A stretch of DNA of 15,920 bases from Methanomassiliicoccus sp. UBA6 (GTDB taxonomy: Archaea > Thermoplasmatota > Thermoplasmata > Methanomassiliicoccales > Methanomassiliicoccaceae): the NCBI GenBank assembly GCA_002508545.1, contig DAVH01000025.1, forward strand, positions 41,373 through 57,292, given 5' to 3'. The notes below the pieces were generated by a model that searched no databases, was not told the DNA's origin, and saw only the letters and a list, made by a program, of their open reading frames with translations. Position numbers and translations under genes: made by a program. Below, piece after piece: positions 1 through 6,639 of this stretch (position 1 is the first letter of the stretch; every line of letters starts with the position of its first letter).

Positions 1-398
1 GGGAGCTTACCGCGGCCCAATGGTCAAGCGCCGAGGAGATCGCCGGCCGGGCGCTCTCCGACCTGGAGGCGCAGTACAAGAGCTGGACGGACATGGTGGT
101 GTTCAAGCGCCAGTGGATCCTGAGGGACTTCAAGAAGGGCGCGGGGATGCCGGTCGAGCAGTGGCTGGAGGCGCTCCGCACGCTGCGCACGGCCATCTCC
201 GCCCGGGACGCCTCGAGGATAAACTCGCTCTACCTGCCCTTCGACAACCTCATCGCCCAGTACATTCACATGATGGAGATGCTGAGCGATTACGAGAAGG
301 ACCCGGCAAAGCTGAGCACGGGGAAGAAGGCCATCGAGAAGTGGATCGACGACGCCGAAGCGCTGCGCGACGTCCTTTCGCCGCTCCGGTCAGGCTGA
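1..398 (+). CDS. Unknown alpha-helical protein, C-terminal part (5' end outside window)
   Basis: The frame is open from base 3 to the TGA at 396-398 and has no stop back to the window edge, so the gene starts upstream. About 131 residues are visible. They are rich in charged and aliphatic residues and look entirely helical, with no Cys cluster, signal peptide or membrane segment. An internal ATG at 93 would give 101 residues, but the upstream codons read in the same style, so I treat the product as truncated by the window. I do not recognise the family. The next gene starts 37 nt after the stop behind its own TATA-like box, so the two are probably not co-translated. Coding is supported by the open frame and G/C-rich third positions; the function is unknown. 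Confidence 0.7.
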   Translation, partial: ELTAAQWSSAEEIAGRALSDLEAQYKSWTDMVVFKRQWILRDFKKGAGMPVEQWLEALRTLRTAISARDASRINSLYLPFDNLIAQYIHMMEMLSDYEKDPAKLSTGKKAIEKWIDDAEALRDVLSPLRSG

Positions 399-402
399 CC
401 GA

Positions 403-412
403 TAACATTTAT
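403..412 (+). promoter_or_regulatory. TATA-like box for the SRPBCC gene
   Basis: An A/T-rich element (taacatttat) stands in a GC-rich gap. Its centre lies about 28 nt before the ATG at 436, which fits a transcript that starts at or next to the start codon. No Shine-Dalgarno is visible before the ATG. Confidence 0.5.
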
Positions 413-435
413 CGGCCTTCGGTCATGCGGTCGCG

Positions 436-849
436 ATGACATCCGAGACCGTTACCATTCGCCAGAAGCTCATGCTGCCCGCCCCCCCGGAGGTGATCTT
501 CGACCTCCTGACGGACCCGGCGCTCTATTCGGAACTGACCGGAGCGCCCGCGGTCGGCGGCCGGGAGGTCGGAGGGACCATGACCGCGAGGGGCGGCCGC
601 GTCATCATGCGTCACCTGGAGCTGGAGCGCGGCAAGTGGATCGCGCAGGAGTGGTCGACCGACGACTGGCCGGCTGGGCTGCCACCCTCCCGCCTGGAGA
701 TCGGGATGATGGCCATCGGGCAGGGCACCGACGTGAGGATGATGCAGAGCGGTGTCCCCAAGGAAATGGAAAGCAGGCTCGAGCAGGAATGGTACGAGTT
801 CTGCTGGGACCCCATGTTCGAGCGCCTCCGCAGCCGGGCATTGTACTGA
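436..849 (+). CDS. SRPBCC / AHSA1-like small ligand-binding-fold protein
   Basis: This encodes 137 residues. The N-terminus (IRQKLMLPAPPEVIFDLLTD) is the typical first strand and helix of the SRPBCC (START/Bet v1-like) fold: a strand, then P-P-E-x-I/V-F and a leucine-rich helix ending in a conserved aspartate. Next come a G-G strand region (residues about 40-60), the E-W strand around residue 70 and a long C-terminal helix with W-x-x-x-F-C-W-D. Length and order match the AHSA1/polyketide-cyclase-like branch, whose members bind hydrophobic ligands or act as Hsp90-ATPase activator-like proteins. The sequence does not reveal the ligand. The gene stands alone behind a TATA-like box and ends in a convergent arrangement with the gene at 936-1358. 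Fold assignment is fairly sure; the biochemical role is unknown. Confidence 0.75.
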   Translation: MTSETVTIRQKLMLPAPPEVIFDLLTDPALYSELTGAPAVGGREVGGTMTARGGRVIMRHLELERGKWIAQEWSTDDWPAGLPPSRLEIGMMAIGQGTDVRMMQSGVPKEMESRLEQEWYEFCWDPMFERLRSRALY

Positions 850-877
850 CGCCTCGGCCACGCTCGTCATTATTTTG

Positions 878-918
878 ATAAAAACAGAAAGGATTTTCGG
901 CCCCTTTTGGCAAAGGGG
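878..918 (-). terminator. Terminator region between convergent genes
   Basis: Between the convergent stops at 849 and 936 lies a perfect 7-bp hairpin (901-907 with 912-918, loop TGGC). Read on the minus strand it is followed by a T-rich tract (CTGTTTTTATC, about 876-886), so it would suit termination of the minus-strand gene ending at 936. A shorter T run on the plus strand (872-875) could serve the SRPBCC gene. Archaeal termination depends mostly on T tracts, so the hairpin's role is inferred. Confidence 0.5.
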
Positions 919-935
919 AAAGGTGTTTGGTCCGC

Positions 936-1358
936 TCAGGTCCTGAAGACCACGGAGTATTCCATGTTCTTCGCCCCGAAGTACTTCTTGCAGAACTCCG
1001 CGGTCTCCTTCGGGGGGTATTCCTTGCAGGAGAAGACATCGATGAACGCCCGGTCGGTATCCTCGGCAAAGTGGCCGGAGATCAGCGAGGTCTCTATCAG
1101 CTGCGCCAGGGAGTATCCCTGTACGCGGGGGTCAGCGCCGAACCTGACTACGATGGGCTCCCCGAATCTCTTCATGTCTATGTACTCGCAGAGGTCGATC
1201 GAGAACTGCGTGATTACCTCCTTGCTGGCGATCTTCTGCGGATCGCAATCATGGAGGTCGATGGAGGTCAGGAGGCCCCATTCGTTCCCCTGCTTGAACT
1301 TCGCTATGCATTCCTCGTCGCTCAAACACTTGCCCGTGCGCGGACTCATGCTATACAT
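936..1358 (-). CDS. SpeD-family pyruvoyl-dependent decarboxylase homologue (AdoMet decarboxylase-like)
   Basis: This encodes 140 residues when started at the ATG at 1358, which has a Shine-Dalgarno-like AAGGTGG (1373-1367) 8 nt upstream; an ATG at 1349 is the alternative. Residues 27-38 and 79-128 follow the class I S-adenosylmethionine decarboxylase fold, including the strand ending D-V-F-S-C. Against the Thermotoga enzyme numbering, Ser91, His96 and Cys111 fall exactly at the positions of Ser63 (pyruvoyl precursor), His68 and Cys83 (spacings 5 and 15). Self-cleavage to a pyruvoyl enzyme is therefore plausible. The canonical E-S-H at the cleavage site is T-S-L here, and the following T-W-P-E is replaced by F-A-E-D. 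Some SpeD paralogues have become ornithine or arginine decarboxylases, so the substrate is uncertain. A polyamine role is likely. The gene is divergent from hmgA. Confidence 0.75.
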   Translation of the reverse strand: MYSMSPRTGKCLSDEECIAKFKQGNEWGLLTSIDLHDCDPQKIASKEVITQFSIDLCEYIDMKRFGEPIVVRFGADPRVQGYSLAQLIETSLISGHFAEDTDRAFIDVFSCKEYPPKETAEFCKKYFGAKNMEYSVVFRT

Positions 1359-1451
1359 GTCCTTTACCACCTTACCGAGAATCCTTTTGGGATTGAGGTG
1401 GTGTGAAACAATCCTGATATTTGAAATTAAGTCCTCACATCCGCAAAAAAC

Positions 1452-1506
1452 CGACAAATGTCGCCCGTCGATACGGGAGAAGGCCAGCTTGCTAAGTTAT
1501 AGCAAG
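1452..1506. repeat. Three consecutive perfect inverted repeats in a divergent promoter region
   Basis: In the 221-bp gap between the SpeD homologue and hmgA stand three perfect dyads in a row: 1452-1463 (CGACA, 2-nt spacer, TGTCG), 1464-1477 (CCCGT, 4-nt spacer, ACGGG) and 1488-1506 (CTTGCTA, 5-nt spacer, TAGCAAG). The first two abut. They could be operator sites for a dimeric regulator or hairpins in a leader or small RNA. The central spacer of the third contains a TATA-like AGTTATAG, so binding there could block a promoter. Function is inferred. Confidence 0.5.
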
Positions 1507-1544
1507 GTCGAGGACGCGTTCCGGAGGGCCAAACGGACATCAGA

Positions 1545-1555
1545 AACCTTATTAC
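1545..1555 (+). promoter_or_regulatory. TATA-like box for hmgA
   Basis: The element aaccttatta is centred about 29-30 nt before the hmgA ATG at 1580. It is the nearest A/T-rich element at archaeal TATA distance, and no Shine-Dalgarno precedes the ATG, so a leaderless or nearly leaderless transcript is likely. Confidence 0.45.
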
Positions 1556-1579
1556 GGCAAGACCATACCGAAGGGCGAT

Positions 1580-2731
1580 ATGACTGGCGAAGGGCTCAAG
1601 AACCGCGGCCGGACCCGCGCGGATGTCGACGAACGCCGAAGGGCGGTGGAAGAGAGCGCAGGCGTTAGCTTGCCCAACATCGGTTCGCTGTCCTTCGACC
1701 CCATGGTCGCGTCCAAGAACATCGAGAACATGATCGGCGCGGTGCAGGTGCCGCTGGGCTTCGTCGGCCCGCTGAGGGTCAACGGCGACCACGCCTCCGG
1801 GGAGTTCCTGGTGCCGATGGCGACCACCGAGGGCGCTCTCCTGGCGTCGGTGAACCGCGGCTGCTCGGCCATCACCGCGTCCGGAGGAGCGGCGTCGGTC
1901 ATCGTCCGGGACGCCATGACCAGGGCGCCGGTGTTCCGGGTCAGGGACACCAGGCACGCCGTCGAGGTGGCGGCCTGGGCGGAGAGCAATTTCGAGCGGC
2001 TCAGGGAGGTGGCGGAATCGACCACCTCGCACGGCCGCCTCCTGAGCGCCCAGCCGTTCGCGGTCGGCCGCTCCTTCTTCCTCCGGCTATCGTTCAGCAC
2101 CGGGGACGCCATGGGCATGAACATGGCCACCATCGCTTCGGAGGCGGTGGCCAGGCTGCTGGAGCGGGAGACCGGCGCGGTGCTGATCTCGGTGTCCGGG
2201 AACCTCTGCGTGGACAAGAAGCCGGCGGCCATCAACTCCATCCTGGGGCGGGGGAAGATCGTGCTCGCCGACGTCACCATCCCCAGGCAGGTGCTGGAGG
2301 ATAAGATGCACGCCACGCCTGAGGCGGTGGCCGAGACCTGCTACCGCAAGTGCGGCATCGGCTCCTCGCTCGCCGCGTCGCTCGGCTCGAACGCTCACGC
2401 GGCCAACATGCTGGCCGCGGTGTACATCGCTACCGGACAAGACCCCGCGCAGGTCGTGGAGGGCTCCATGGTCACCACCACCTGCGAGGTCGTGGACGGG
2501 GACCTGTACATCTCGGTGCGCCTGCCGTGTGTGGAGGTGGGCACCGTCGGCGGCGGGACGAGGCTGCCCTGCCAGGCGGAGGCGCTGAGCATGATCGGCT
2601 GCCTGGGAGAGGGAAAGGCGTCCAAGCTGGCCGAGATCATCGGCGCGGTGGTCCTGGCCGGGGAGCTGTCGACGCTGAGCGCGCAGGCCGCCGGACACCT
2701 GGGCAGCGCGCACAAGGCCCTGGGCCGCTGA
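1580..2731 (+). CDS. hmgA: Hydroxymethylglutaryl-CoA reductase, class I (NADPH)
   Basis: This encodes 383 residues. The enzyme reduces HMG-CoA to mevalonate with two NADPH, the committed step towards the isoprenoid chains of archaeal lipids. Visible class I motifs in order are ENMIGAVQVPLG (49-60), TTEGALLASVNRG (82-94), GDAMGMNMA (175-183, cofactor site), GNLCVDKKPAA (207-217), GSNAHAAN (269-276), VGTVGGGT (320-327) and the C-terminal AGHLGSAHK (371-379). The four catalytic residues are present: Glu84, Lys213, Asp288 (in GQDP) and His378. Length fits soluble archaeal enzymes, with no membrane anchor. The gene lies behind its own TATA-like box, opposite the SpeD homologue, with three inverted repeats in the shared upstream region. 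The next gene, amrS, starts 68 nt later with a separate TATA-like box. Confidence 0.97.
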   Translation: MTGEGLKNRGRTRADVDERRRAVEESAGVSLPNIGSLSFDPMVASKNIENMIGAVQVPLGFVGPLRVNGDHASGEFLVPMATTEGALLASVNRGCSAITASGGAASVIVRDAMTRAPVFRVRDTRHAVEVAAWAESNFERLREVAESTTSHGRLLSAQPFAVGRSFFLRLSFSTGDAMGMNMATIASEAVARLLERETGAVLISVSGNLCVDKKPAAINSILGRGKIVLADVTIPRQVLEDKMHATPEAVAETCYRKCGIGSSLAASLGSNAHAANMLAAVYIATGQDPAQVVEGSMVTTTCEVVDGDLYISVRLPCVEVGTVGGGTRLPCQAEALSMIGCLGEGKASKLAEIIGAVVLAGELSTLSAQAAGHLGSAHKALGR

Positions 2732-2767
2732 GCGCCCCTTCGCCCCTGTACGGGGCTGCGGACGACA

Positions 2768-2776
2768 GCCTTATTC
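2768..2776 (+). promoter_or_regulatory. TATA-like box for amrS
   Basis: The sequence gccttattc is centred about 28 nt before the amrS ATG at 2800, in an otherwise GC-rich 68-nt gap after hmgA. No Shine-Dalgarno is seen before the ATG. Confidence 0.4.
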
Positions 2777-2799
2777 CCACGGCCGCTCTCGCCTCTACC

Positions 2800-3873
2800 A
2801 TGGGCTATCACGAGGCGAGGTGGTGGCATGACGAGGGCGAGTGGATCAGGTGCGACCTCTGCCCCCACCGGTGCGCCATCGAGGACGGCGGCACCGGGCG
2901 GTGCGGCGCCAGGCAGAACGTCCGCGGCACGCTGATCTCCAGGGCCTACGGCCGGGTCTGCGTCCGCAACCTGGACATGATCGAGAAGAAGCCGATATTC
3001 CACTACCGCCCAGGGTCACGGCTGCTGTCGCTGGGGACCTTCGGCTGCAACCTCTCCTGCGCGAGCTGCCAGAACGCCGTGCTCGCCACCTCTTCGGGCG
3101 GGGACCTGAGGCAGGAGACCATGGAGCCGGGGGAGGTCGTCGAGCTCGCGCTGAGGGAGGGCGTCGACGGCATCGCGTGGACGTTCAACGAGCCGACGGT
3201 GTGGGCCGAGTTCATCATCGACACCTCGAGGATCGCGCGCGCCCGGGGGCTGTACACCATGGTCAACACCAATGGGTTCGTTCTTCCCGAGGCGGCGGGG
3301 GAGATGCTCGATCACGCCGACGCGGTGAACGTCGATGTCAAGGCGTTCTCCGACGCCTTCTACCGGAAGATGTGCGGCGGAAGCCTCCAAGATGTGCTGG
3401 ACACCTGCCTGCTGGCCCGCGGCAAGGGGGTGCACGCCGAGCTCACGTACCTGCTGATGCCGGGGCTCAACGACTCAGAGGACGAGGTCGGTGAGTTCAC
3501 CAGGTGGGTCGCGGAGCGCATGGGGCCGGACACCCCGGTGTTCTTCTTCCGCTTCCAGCCGTCCCACCTGCTGTCCGACCTGCCGGAGCAGAGCATGGAG
3601 GTCATGCATCGATCGGTCCGCATCGCCCATGAGAACGGTCTTCAGTATGTCTACCTCGGAGGGGTCGCCGGAGAAGGGGGCCAGGACACCGCGTGCCCGT
3701 CCTGCGGGTACCTCGCCATCGAGCGCAGGAGCCTGAAGGCGCCGGGCAAGCTGTGCCTCAAGGGATGCGAGGTCAGCCGGTTCTGCCCCACCTTCGAGGT
3801 CAAGGCGAACATCCACGAACCGCGGTGCCCCGAGTGCGGGAACGGCATCCCCATCATATTGACCGCGCCCTAA
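2800..3873 (+). CDS. amrS: AmmeMemoRadiSam-system radical SAM enzyme (AmrS)
   Basis: This encodes 357 residues starting MGYHEARWWHDE. The ATG at 2800 is chosen because the family begins here and a TATA-like box sits at the right distance; the open frame upstream of it only overlaps hmgA. An N-terminal Cys/His pair of knuckles (CDLCPHRC, then GRCGARQ) precedes the radical SAM motif C-x3-C-x2-C in GCNLSCASCQN (about residue 80), which binds the 4Fe-4S cluster. The barrel strands W-T-F-N-E-P-T and V-N-V-D-V-K-A-F follow, as expected for AmrS. The C-terminus has a CPSC/CPEC zinc-ribbon pair enclosing a segment with three extra Cys (CLKGC and FC). In other genomes AmrS occurs with AMMECR1 and Memo proteins; neither is visible here. 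The substrate of the family is not known to me. Confidence 0.88.
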   Translation: MGYHEARWWHDEGEWIRCDLCPHRCAIEDGGTGRCGARQNVRGTLISRAYGRVCVRNLDMIEKKPIFHYRPGSRLLSLGTFGCNLSCASCQNAVLATSSGGDLRQETMEPGEVVELALREGVDGIAWTFNEPTVWAEFIIDTSRIARARGLYTMVNTNGFVLPEAAGEMLDHADAVNVDVKAFSDAFYRKMCGGSLQDVLDTCLLARGKGVHAELTYLLMPGLNDSEDEVGEFTRWVAERMGPDTPVFFFRFQPSHLLSDLPEQSMEVMHRSVRIAHENGLQYVYLGGVAGEGGQDTACPSCGYLAIERRSLKAPGKLCLKGCEVSRFCPTFEVKANIHEPRCPECGNGIPIILTAP

Positions 3874-3884
3874 AAACTTAAAAT
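3874..3884 (+). promoter_or_regulatory. TATA-like box for pheT
   Basis: The A/T-rich stretch aaacttaaaat follows directly on the amrS TAA stop and is centred about 29-30 nt before the pheT ATG at 3909, again without a Shine-Dalgarno. It is one of the clearest boxes in the window. Confidence 0.6.
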
Positions 3885-3908
3885 AGTCTCTTCCCCATCG
3901 CTTCGGCG

Positions 3909-5564
3909 ATGCCAGTAGTTACCTTCGTCTATGATGACCTCATATCCCTGCTGGGACGGGAGGTGAGCGTGGACACCCTCCTCGACCGGGTGCCTCAGGT
4001 GGGAGCGGACGTGCACTCCTATGATGAGAGCACCAAGGAGATGTCCATAGAGTTCTTCCCCGACCGGCCGGACCTCTACAGCGTGGAAGGGGCGGCCAGA
4101 GCGCTTCGGACCTTCCTCGGCTTCGAGAGCGGGCTCACCAGCTATGAGGTCTCGGACTCGGACGTGGTCCTCGAGCTCGACGAGAGCATCAAGGCCGTCC
4201 GCCCGTACATGGTAGCCGGCATCATTGAGGACATCACCATCACCGACGAGCTCATCCGCTCGCTCATGGAGCTGCAGGAGAAGCTGCACCTCACCATGGG
4301 AAGGAAGCGGTCGAAGGTCTCCATCGGCATCCACGACCTCGACAAGGTGACCCCGCCGTTCACGTACAAGGCGGTCGATCCCGAATCCGTGACCTTCGTG
4401 CCGCTGGCCAAGACCGAGCGCATGAACCTGCGGGAGATACTGGAGCGCCACGAGAAGGGCGTCGATTACGCGTATATCCTCGAGGGCAAGGACAGCTATC
4501 CCCTCCTGGTCGACAGCCGGGGCGAGGTGCTGTCGTTCCCGCCGATCATCAACGGCGTCCTGACCACCGTGACCACCGAGACCAGGAACGTGTTCCTGGA
4601 CGTCACCGGCACGGACCTCAACGCCATCAACTACGCGCTGAACATCGTGGCCACCGCCATGGCCGAGCGCGGCGGGAAGATCAAGACCGTCAAGATCCGG
4701 GGCACGCAGAACGAGGTCACGCCGAACCTCGAGCCCAGGAAGTGGACGGTCCGCATTGCCGACGCGAACTCCCTGCTGGGCACCCGGTTCGACGGCGCCC
4801 AGATGGCCGCGGCCCTGGCCAAGATGGGGTACGACGCTGAACCACGCGGAGAGGAGCTCGAGGTCCTTGCGCCGGCATGGAGAATGGACCTGATCCACCC
4901 GGTGGACATCATGGAGGATGTGGCAAAAGGCCACGGGTACGAGAACTTCGGGAAGGAGCTGCCGGCCCAGCAGACCTTCGGGTCGGAGCTGCTGAGCAGC
5001 AAGGCCTCGGACGTCGCCCGGCAGCTGATGGTCGGCTACGGGTACCTGGAGGCGACCACCCTTACCCTTAGCTCGGAGGAGGACCAGTTCGATCGCCTGC
5101 GCCTGCCGCGCGGCGAGGTCATCGAGGTGCTGAACCCCATCAGTGAGGACCACACCTGCCTCCGCGTCTCGCTGCTCCCCAGCCTGATGTCGGTGCTGCG
5201 CAGGAACAAGCACCGCGATCTGCCGCAGCGGCTATTCGAGGTCGGGGACGTCATGCAGGGCATCAAGCGCAAGAAGCACCTGGCGGCGGTGAGTATCTCG
5301 GCGCGCGCCTCGTTCACCGAGGTCAAGTCCCTGGTGGAGAGCATCATGCGCGACCTCTCGGTGAAGAGCGTCATACGCCCGACGGCCGTCGGCACCTACC
5401 TCGATGGCCGGGGCGCCGAGATAGTCGTCGACGACAAGGTCATCGGCGCCTTCGGCGAGGTGCACCCCCAGGTCATAACCGACTTCGAGCTCGGCTACCC
5501 GGTGGTGGCGTTCGAGTTCGACCTCGAGACCGTCACCGAGGGCAAACTGGAGAAGGTCGCCTGA
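3909..5564 (+). CDS. pheT: Phenylalanyl-tRNA synthetase beta subunit, archaeal type
   Basis: This encodes 551 residues, the usual length of the short archaeal/eukaryotic-type beta subunit. It forms an alpha2-beta2 enzyme with PheS that charges tRNA-Phe; the beta subunit helps bind tRNA and carries the editing domain. Motifs in order: FFPDRPDLYSVEGAARAL (49-66), a B3/B4 editing-domain region with FPPIIN (210-215), the B5 region with PAWRMDLIHPVDIMEDVAKG (322-341), then the catalytic-like fold with EVLNPISEDHTCLRVSLLPS and QRLFEVGDV in the last third. The alpha-subunit gene pheS is not in the window: amrS lies upstream and a tRNA gene downstream. A TATA-like box precedes the ATG at leaderless distance. 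The tRNA-Ser gene begins 41 nt after the stop. Confidence 0.96.
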   Translation: MPVVTFVYDDLISLLGREVSVDTLLDRVPQVGADVHSYDESTKEMSIEFFPDRPDLYSVEGAARALRTFLGFESGLTSYEVSDSDVVLELDESIKAVRPYMVAGIIEDITITDELIRSLMELQEKLHLTMGRKRSKVSIGIHDLDKVTPPFTYKAVDPESVTFVPLAKTERMNLREILERHEKGVDYAYILEGKDSYPLLVDSRGEVLSFPPIINGVLTTVTTETRNVFLDVTGTDLNAINYALNIVATAMAERGGKIKTVKIRGTQNEVTPNLEPRKWTVRIADANSLLGTRFDGAQMAAALAKMGYDAEPRGEELEVLAPAWRMDLIHPVDIMEDVAKGHGYENFGKELPAQQTFGSELLSSKASDVARQLMVGYGYLEATTLTLSSEEDQFDRLRLPRGEVIEVLNPISEDHTCLRVSLLPSLMSVLRRNKHRDLPQRLFEVGDVMQGIKRKKHLAAVSISARASFTEVKSLVESIMRDLSVKSVIRPTAVGTYLDGRGAEIVVDDKVIGAFGEVHPQVITDFELGYPVVAFEFDLETVTEGKLEKVA

Positions 5565-5569
5565 CCGAA

Positions 5570-5580
5570 AAGAATAATAG
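5570..5580 (+). promoter_or_regulatory. TATA box of the tRNA-Ser gene
   Basis: The element aagaataatag is centred about 30 nt before the mature tRNA 5' end at 5606, the expected place for an archaeal tRNA promoter. It starts just after the pheT stop, so the tRNA probably has its own promoter. Confidence 0.55.
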
Positions 5581-5605
5581 AACCTAGGGGCCTGGTCCGC
5601 CCCAG

Positions 5606-5692
5606 GCCGAGGTAGCCAAGCCCGGATCACGGCGCCAGCCTTGAGAGCTGGTGGTGCTCTGCACTTCGGGAGTTCGAATCTCCCCCTCGGCG
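5606..5692 (+). tRNA. tRNA-Ser, anticodon UGA
   Basis: The 87-nt gene folds as a class II tRNA. The acceptor stem GCCGAGG (5606-5612) pairs with CCTCGGC (5685-5691), followed by the discriminator G5692. The D stem is GCC/GGC (5615-5617 with 5631-5633). The anticodon stem CCAGC/GCTGG (5635-5639 with 5647-5651) encloses the loop CTTGAGA, giving anticodon TGA at 5642-5644? counted from the loop as positions 34-36 after the conserved T33. The long variable arm contains the stem GTGC/GCAC (5654-5657 with 5661-5664). The T arm GGGAG-TTCGAAT-CTCCC spans 5668-5684. The long variable arm and discriminator G fit serine identity. CCA is not encoded and no intron is seen. Position 54 in the T loop is the target site of the TrmY enzyme encoded at 13440-14039. 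Confidence 0.95.
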
Positions 5693-6009
5693 CTCTTACT
5701 CCTCAAGACCCATGACCTTTCCCGAGGCTGCGCCAACGAACGGTACCAGCTCCTTCCAACCATGGCTCCTTACGGGTCCGGCATGGCCATGTTCGCACGG
5801 AGGACAATGAGATCATGGTCGTGCGGAGCCATCGATGAGGGCCATCTCGTCGTATACACCCTGGGTCGATCGTGTTACGAGGAGTAAGATCTTCATTTGT
5901 GGTCCCACACAAGGGCGACGGAGGCAATGGAGGTGACGACAGGGTGGATCCTACCGCGAGCACCACCTGGCTCAACGGATCAACACAACAGTTCTCGCCC
6001 GCGATGAAC
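5693..6009. other. Gene-poor stretch after tRNA-Ser
   Basis: About 320 bp hold no gene I can support. Short open frames exist (for example a plus-strand frame ending at 5887 that runs through the tRNA, and a minus-strand frame 5703-5975), but none has a recognisable motif or a good start. No repeat of the tRNA 3' end, transposase fragment or hairpin array is seen. Together with the following cupin gene the base composition is less GC-rich than the flanks, so decayed or transferred DNA is possible. Confidence 0.5.
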
Positions 6010-6020
6010 GTATAAATATT
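6009..6020 (+). promoter_or_regulatory. TATA box for the cupin gene
   Basis: A strong archaeal TATA box, cgtataaatatt, is centred about 36 nt before the GTG at 6051. Transcription would begin near 6041, leaving a leader of roughly 10 nt. Confidence 0.65.
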
Positions 6021-6050
6021 GAATCTGACAAACTCGAAGTGGGTGTTTAG

Positions 6051-6431
6051 GTGCGTGCCACAAAAAGCGAGTTGACCAAAACGACGGACACCGAGGAAAT
6101 GACCATATATGAAGGGACGTGGGGCGACATGCTTGTGCGGTACCTTGTTTTCAACAAGCGATTCGATGTCACCCCGTACCTTAAGGGTCTACCCGACGAT
6201 CTAGATCCCTGCCCCCACTGGGGCACTGTGGTCAATGGACAAATTACCCTGAGATACGATGGACGAGAGGAGACCGTCACATCGGGAGACGCATACTATG
6301 CTGAGCCGGGGCACACGGCGATAGTTGAAGCGGGCACGGAGTACTGGGAGTTCAGCCCCGCGGACATGATGAGGAAGACCGAGAAAGTGGTCACGAACAA
6401 CATGAAGGCAATGGTGCCGAAGCAGCGTTGA
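6051..6431 (+). CDS. Small single-domain cupin protein
   Basis: This encodes 126 residues from a GTG start. GTG at 6051 is preferred because the TATA box at 6009-6020 points to a start of transcription just before it; an internal ATG at codon 17 is possible. The core is one cupin barrel: PCPHWGTVVNGQITLRYDG (residues about 59-77), then T-S-G-D-A-Y-Y-A-E-P-G-H and the strand T-E-Y-W-E-F-S-P. The classical H-x-H of cupin motif 1 is replaced by a single H in CPHWG, with another His in PGH, so metal binding may be partial or absent. As far as I recall, close relatives with CPHWG and a final EFSP are common in Actinobacteria. Function is unknown. The gene's A/T-richer codons differ from its neighbours, which hints at horizontal transfer. 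Confidence 0.8.
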   Translation: MRATKSELTKTTDTEEMTIYEGTWGDMLVRYLVFNKRFDVTPYLKGLPDDLDPCPHWGTVVNGQITLRYDGREETVTSGDAYYAEPGHTAIVEAGTEYWEFSPADMMRKTEKVVTNNMKAMVPKQR

Positions 6432-6436
6432 CCTGG

Positions 6437-6441
6437 TTTTT
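6437..6441 (+). terminator. T-tract terminator after the cupin gene
   Basis: A run of five T (tggtttttctt) begins 6 nt after the cupin stop, the simple kind of signal on which archaeal RNA polymerase releases. It is short, so confidence is moderate. Confidence 0.4.
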
Positions 6442-6639
6442 CTTCAGCATCTTGATGGCGGTTTAGTTGGGAGGAGGTAAAGTTACCTGATCGCCAAGGA
6501 AAGAGCTAGCTGACAGCTCGCTCCCCGGCCGCGGGGAACCTCGTACATCGCAGTGAAACGTGAGGGACGCGTACACGGTTTGACCGGTCGATGATCTGGT
6601 CTTGAGGGATGGACCATCTCGGCCTTCTGCATGTAATCG
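6442..6639. other. Non-coding gap between convergent genes with small hairpins
   Basis: This gap between the cupin gene and the lipid-kinase stop contains no supported gene. It holds a perfect dyad AGGTAA-AG-TTACCT (6475-6488), a hairpin CCCCG-GCCG-CGGGG (6523-6536) and the palindrome GACCGGTC (about 6582-6589). A bulged outer pairing of CTTGATGGCG (6451-6460) with CGCCAAG (6492-6498) could enclose the first dyad. These may be termination or RNA-processing structures; nothing shows an independent RNA gene. Confidence 0.4.

Noticed and set aside
1452..1506. CRISPR-like or tRNA-like reading of the inverted repeats
   Set aside because: The three dyads differ in sequence, are not spaced by unique spacers, and do not fold into a cloverleaf.
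3870..5213. Long minus-strand open frame opposite pheT (447 codons)
   Set aside because: It is the antisense of pheT. Its His/Asp/Val/Leu-rich sequence is what GC-rich antisense frames look like, and it has no motif.
5651..5887. Plus-strand open frame running through the tRNA-Ser 3' half
   Set aside because: It overlaps a clear tRNA, has no start signal and no motif.
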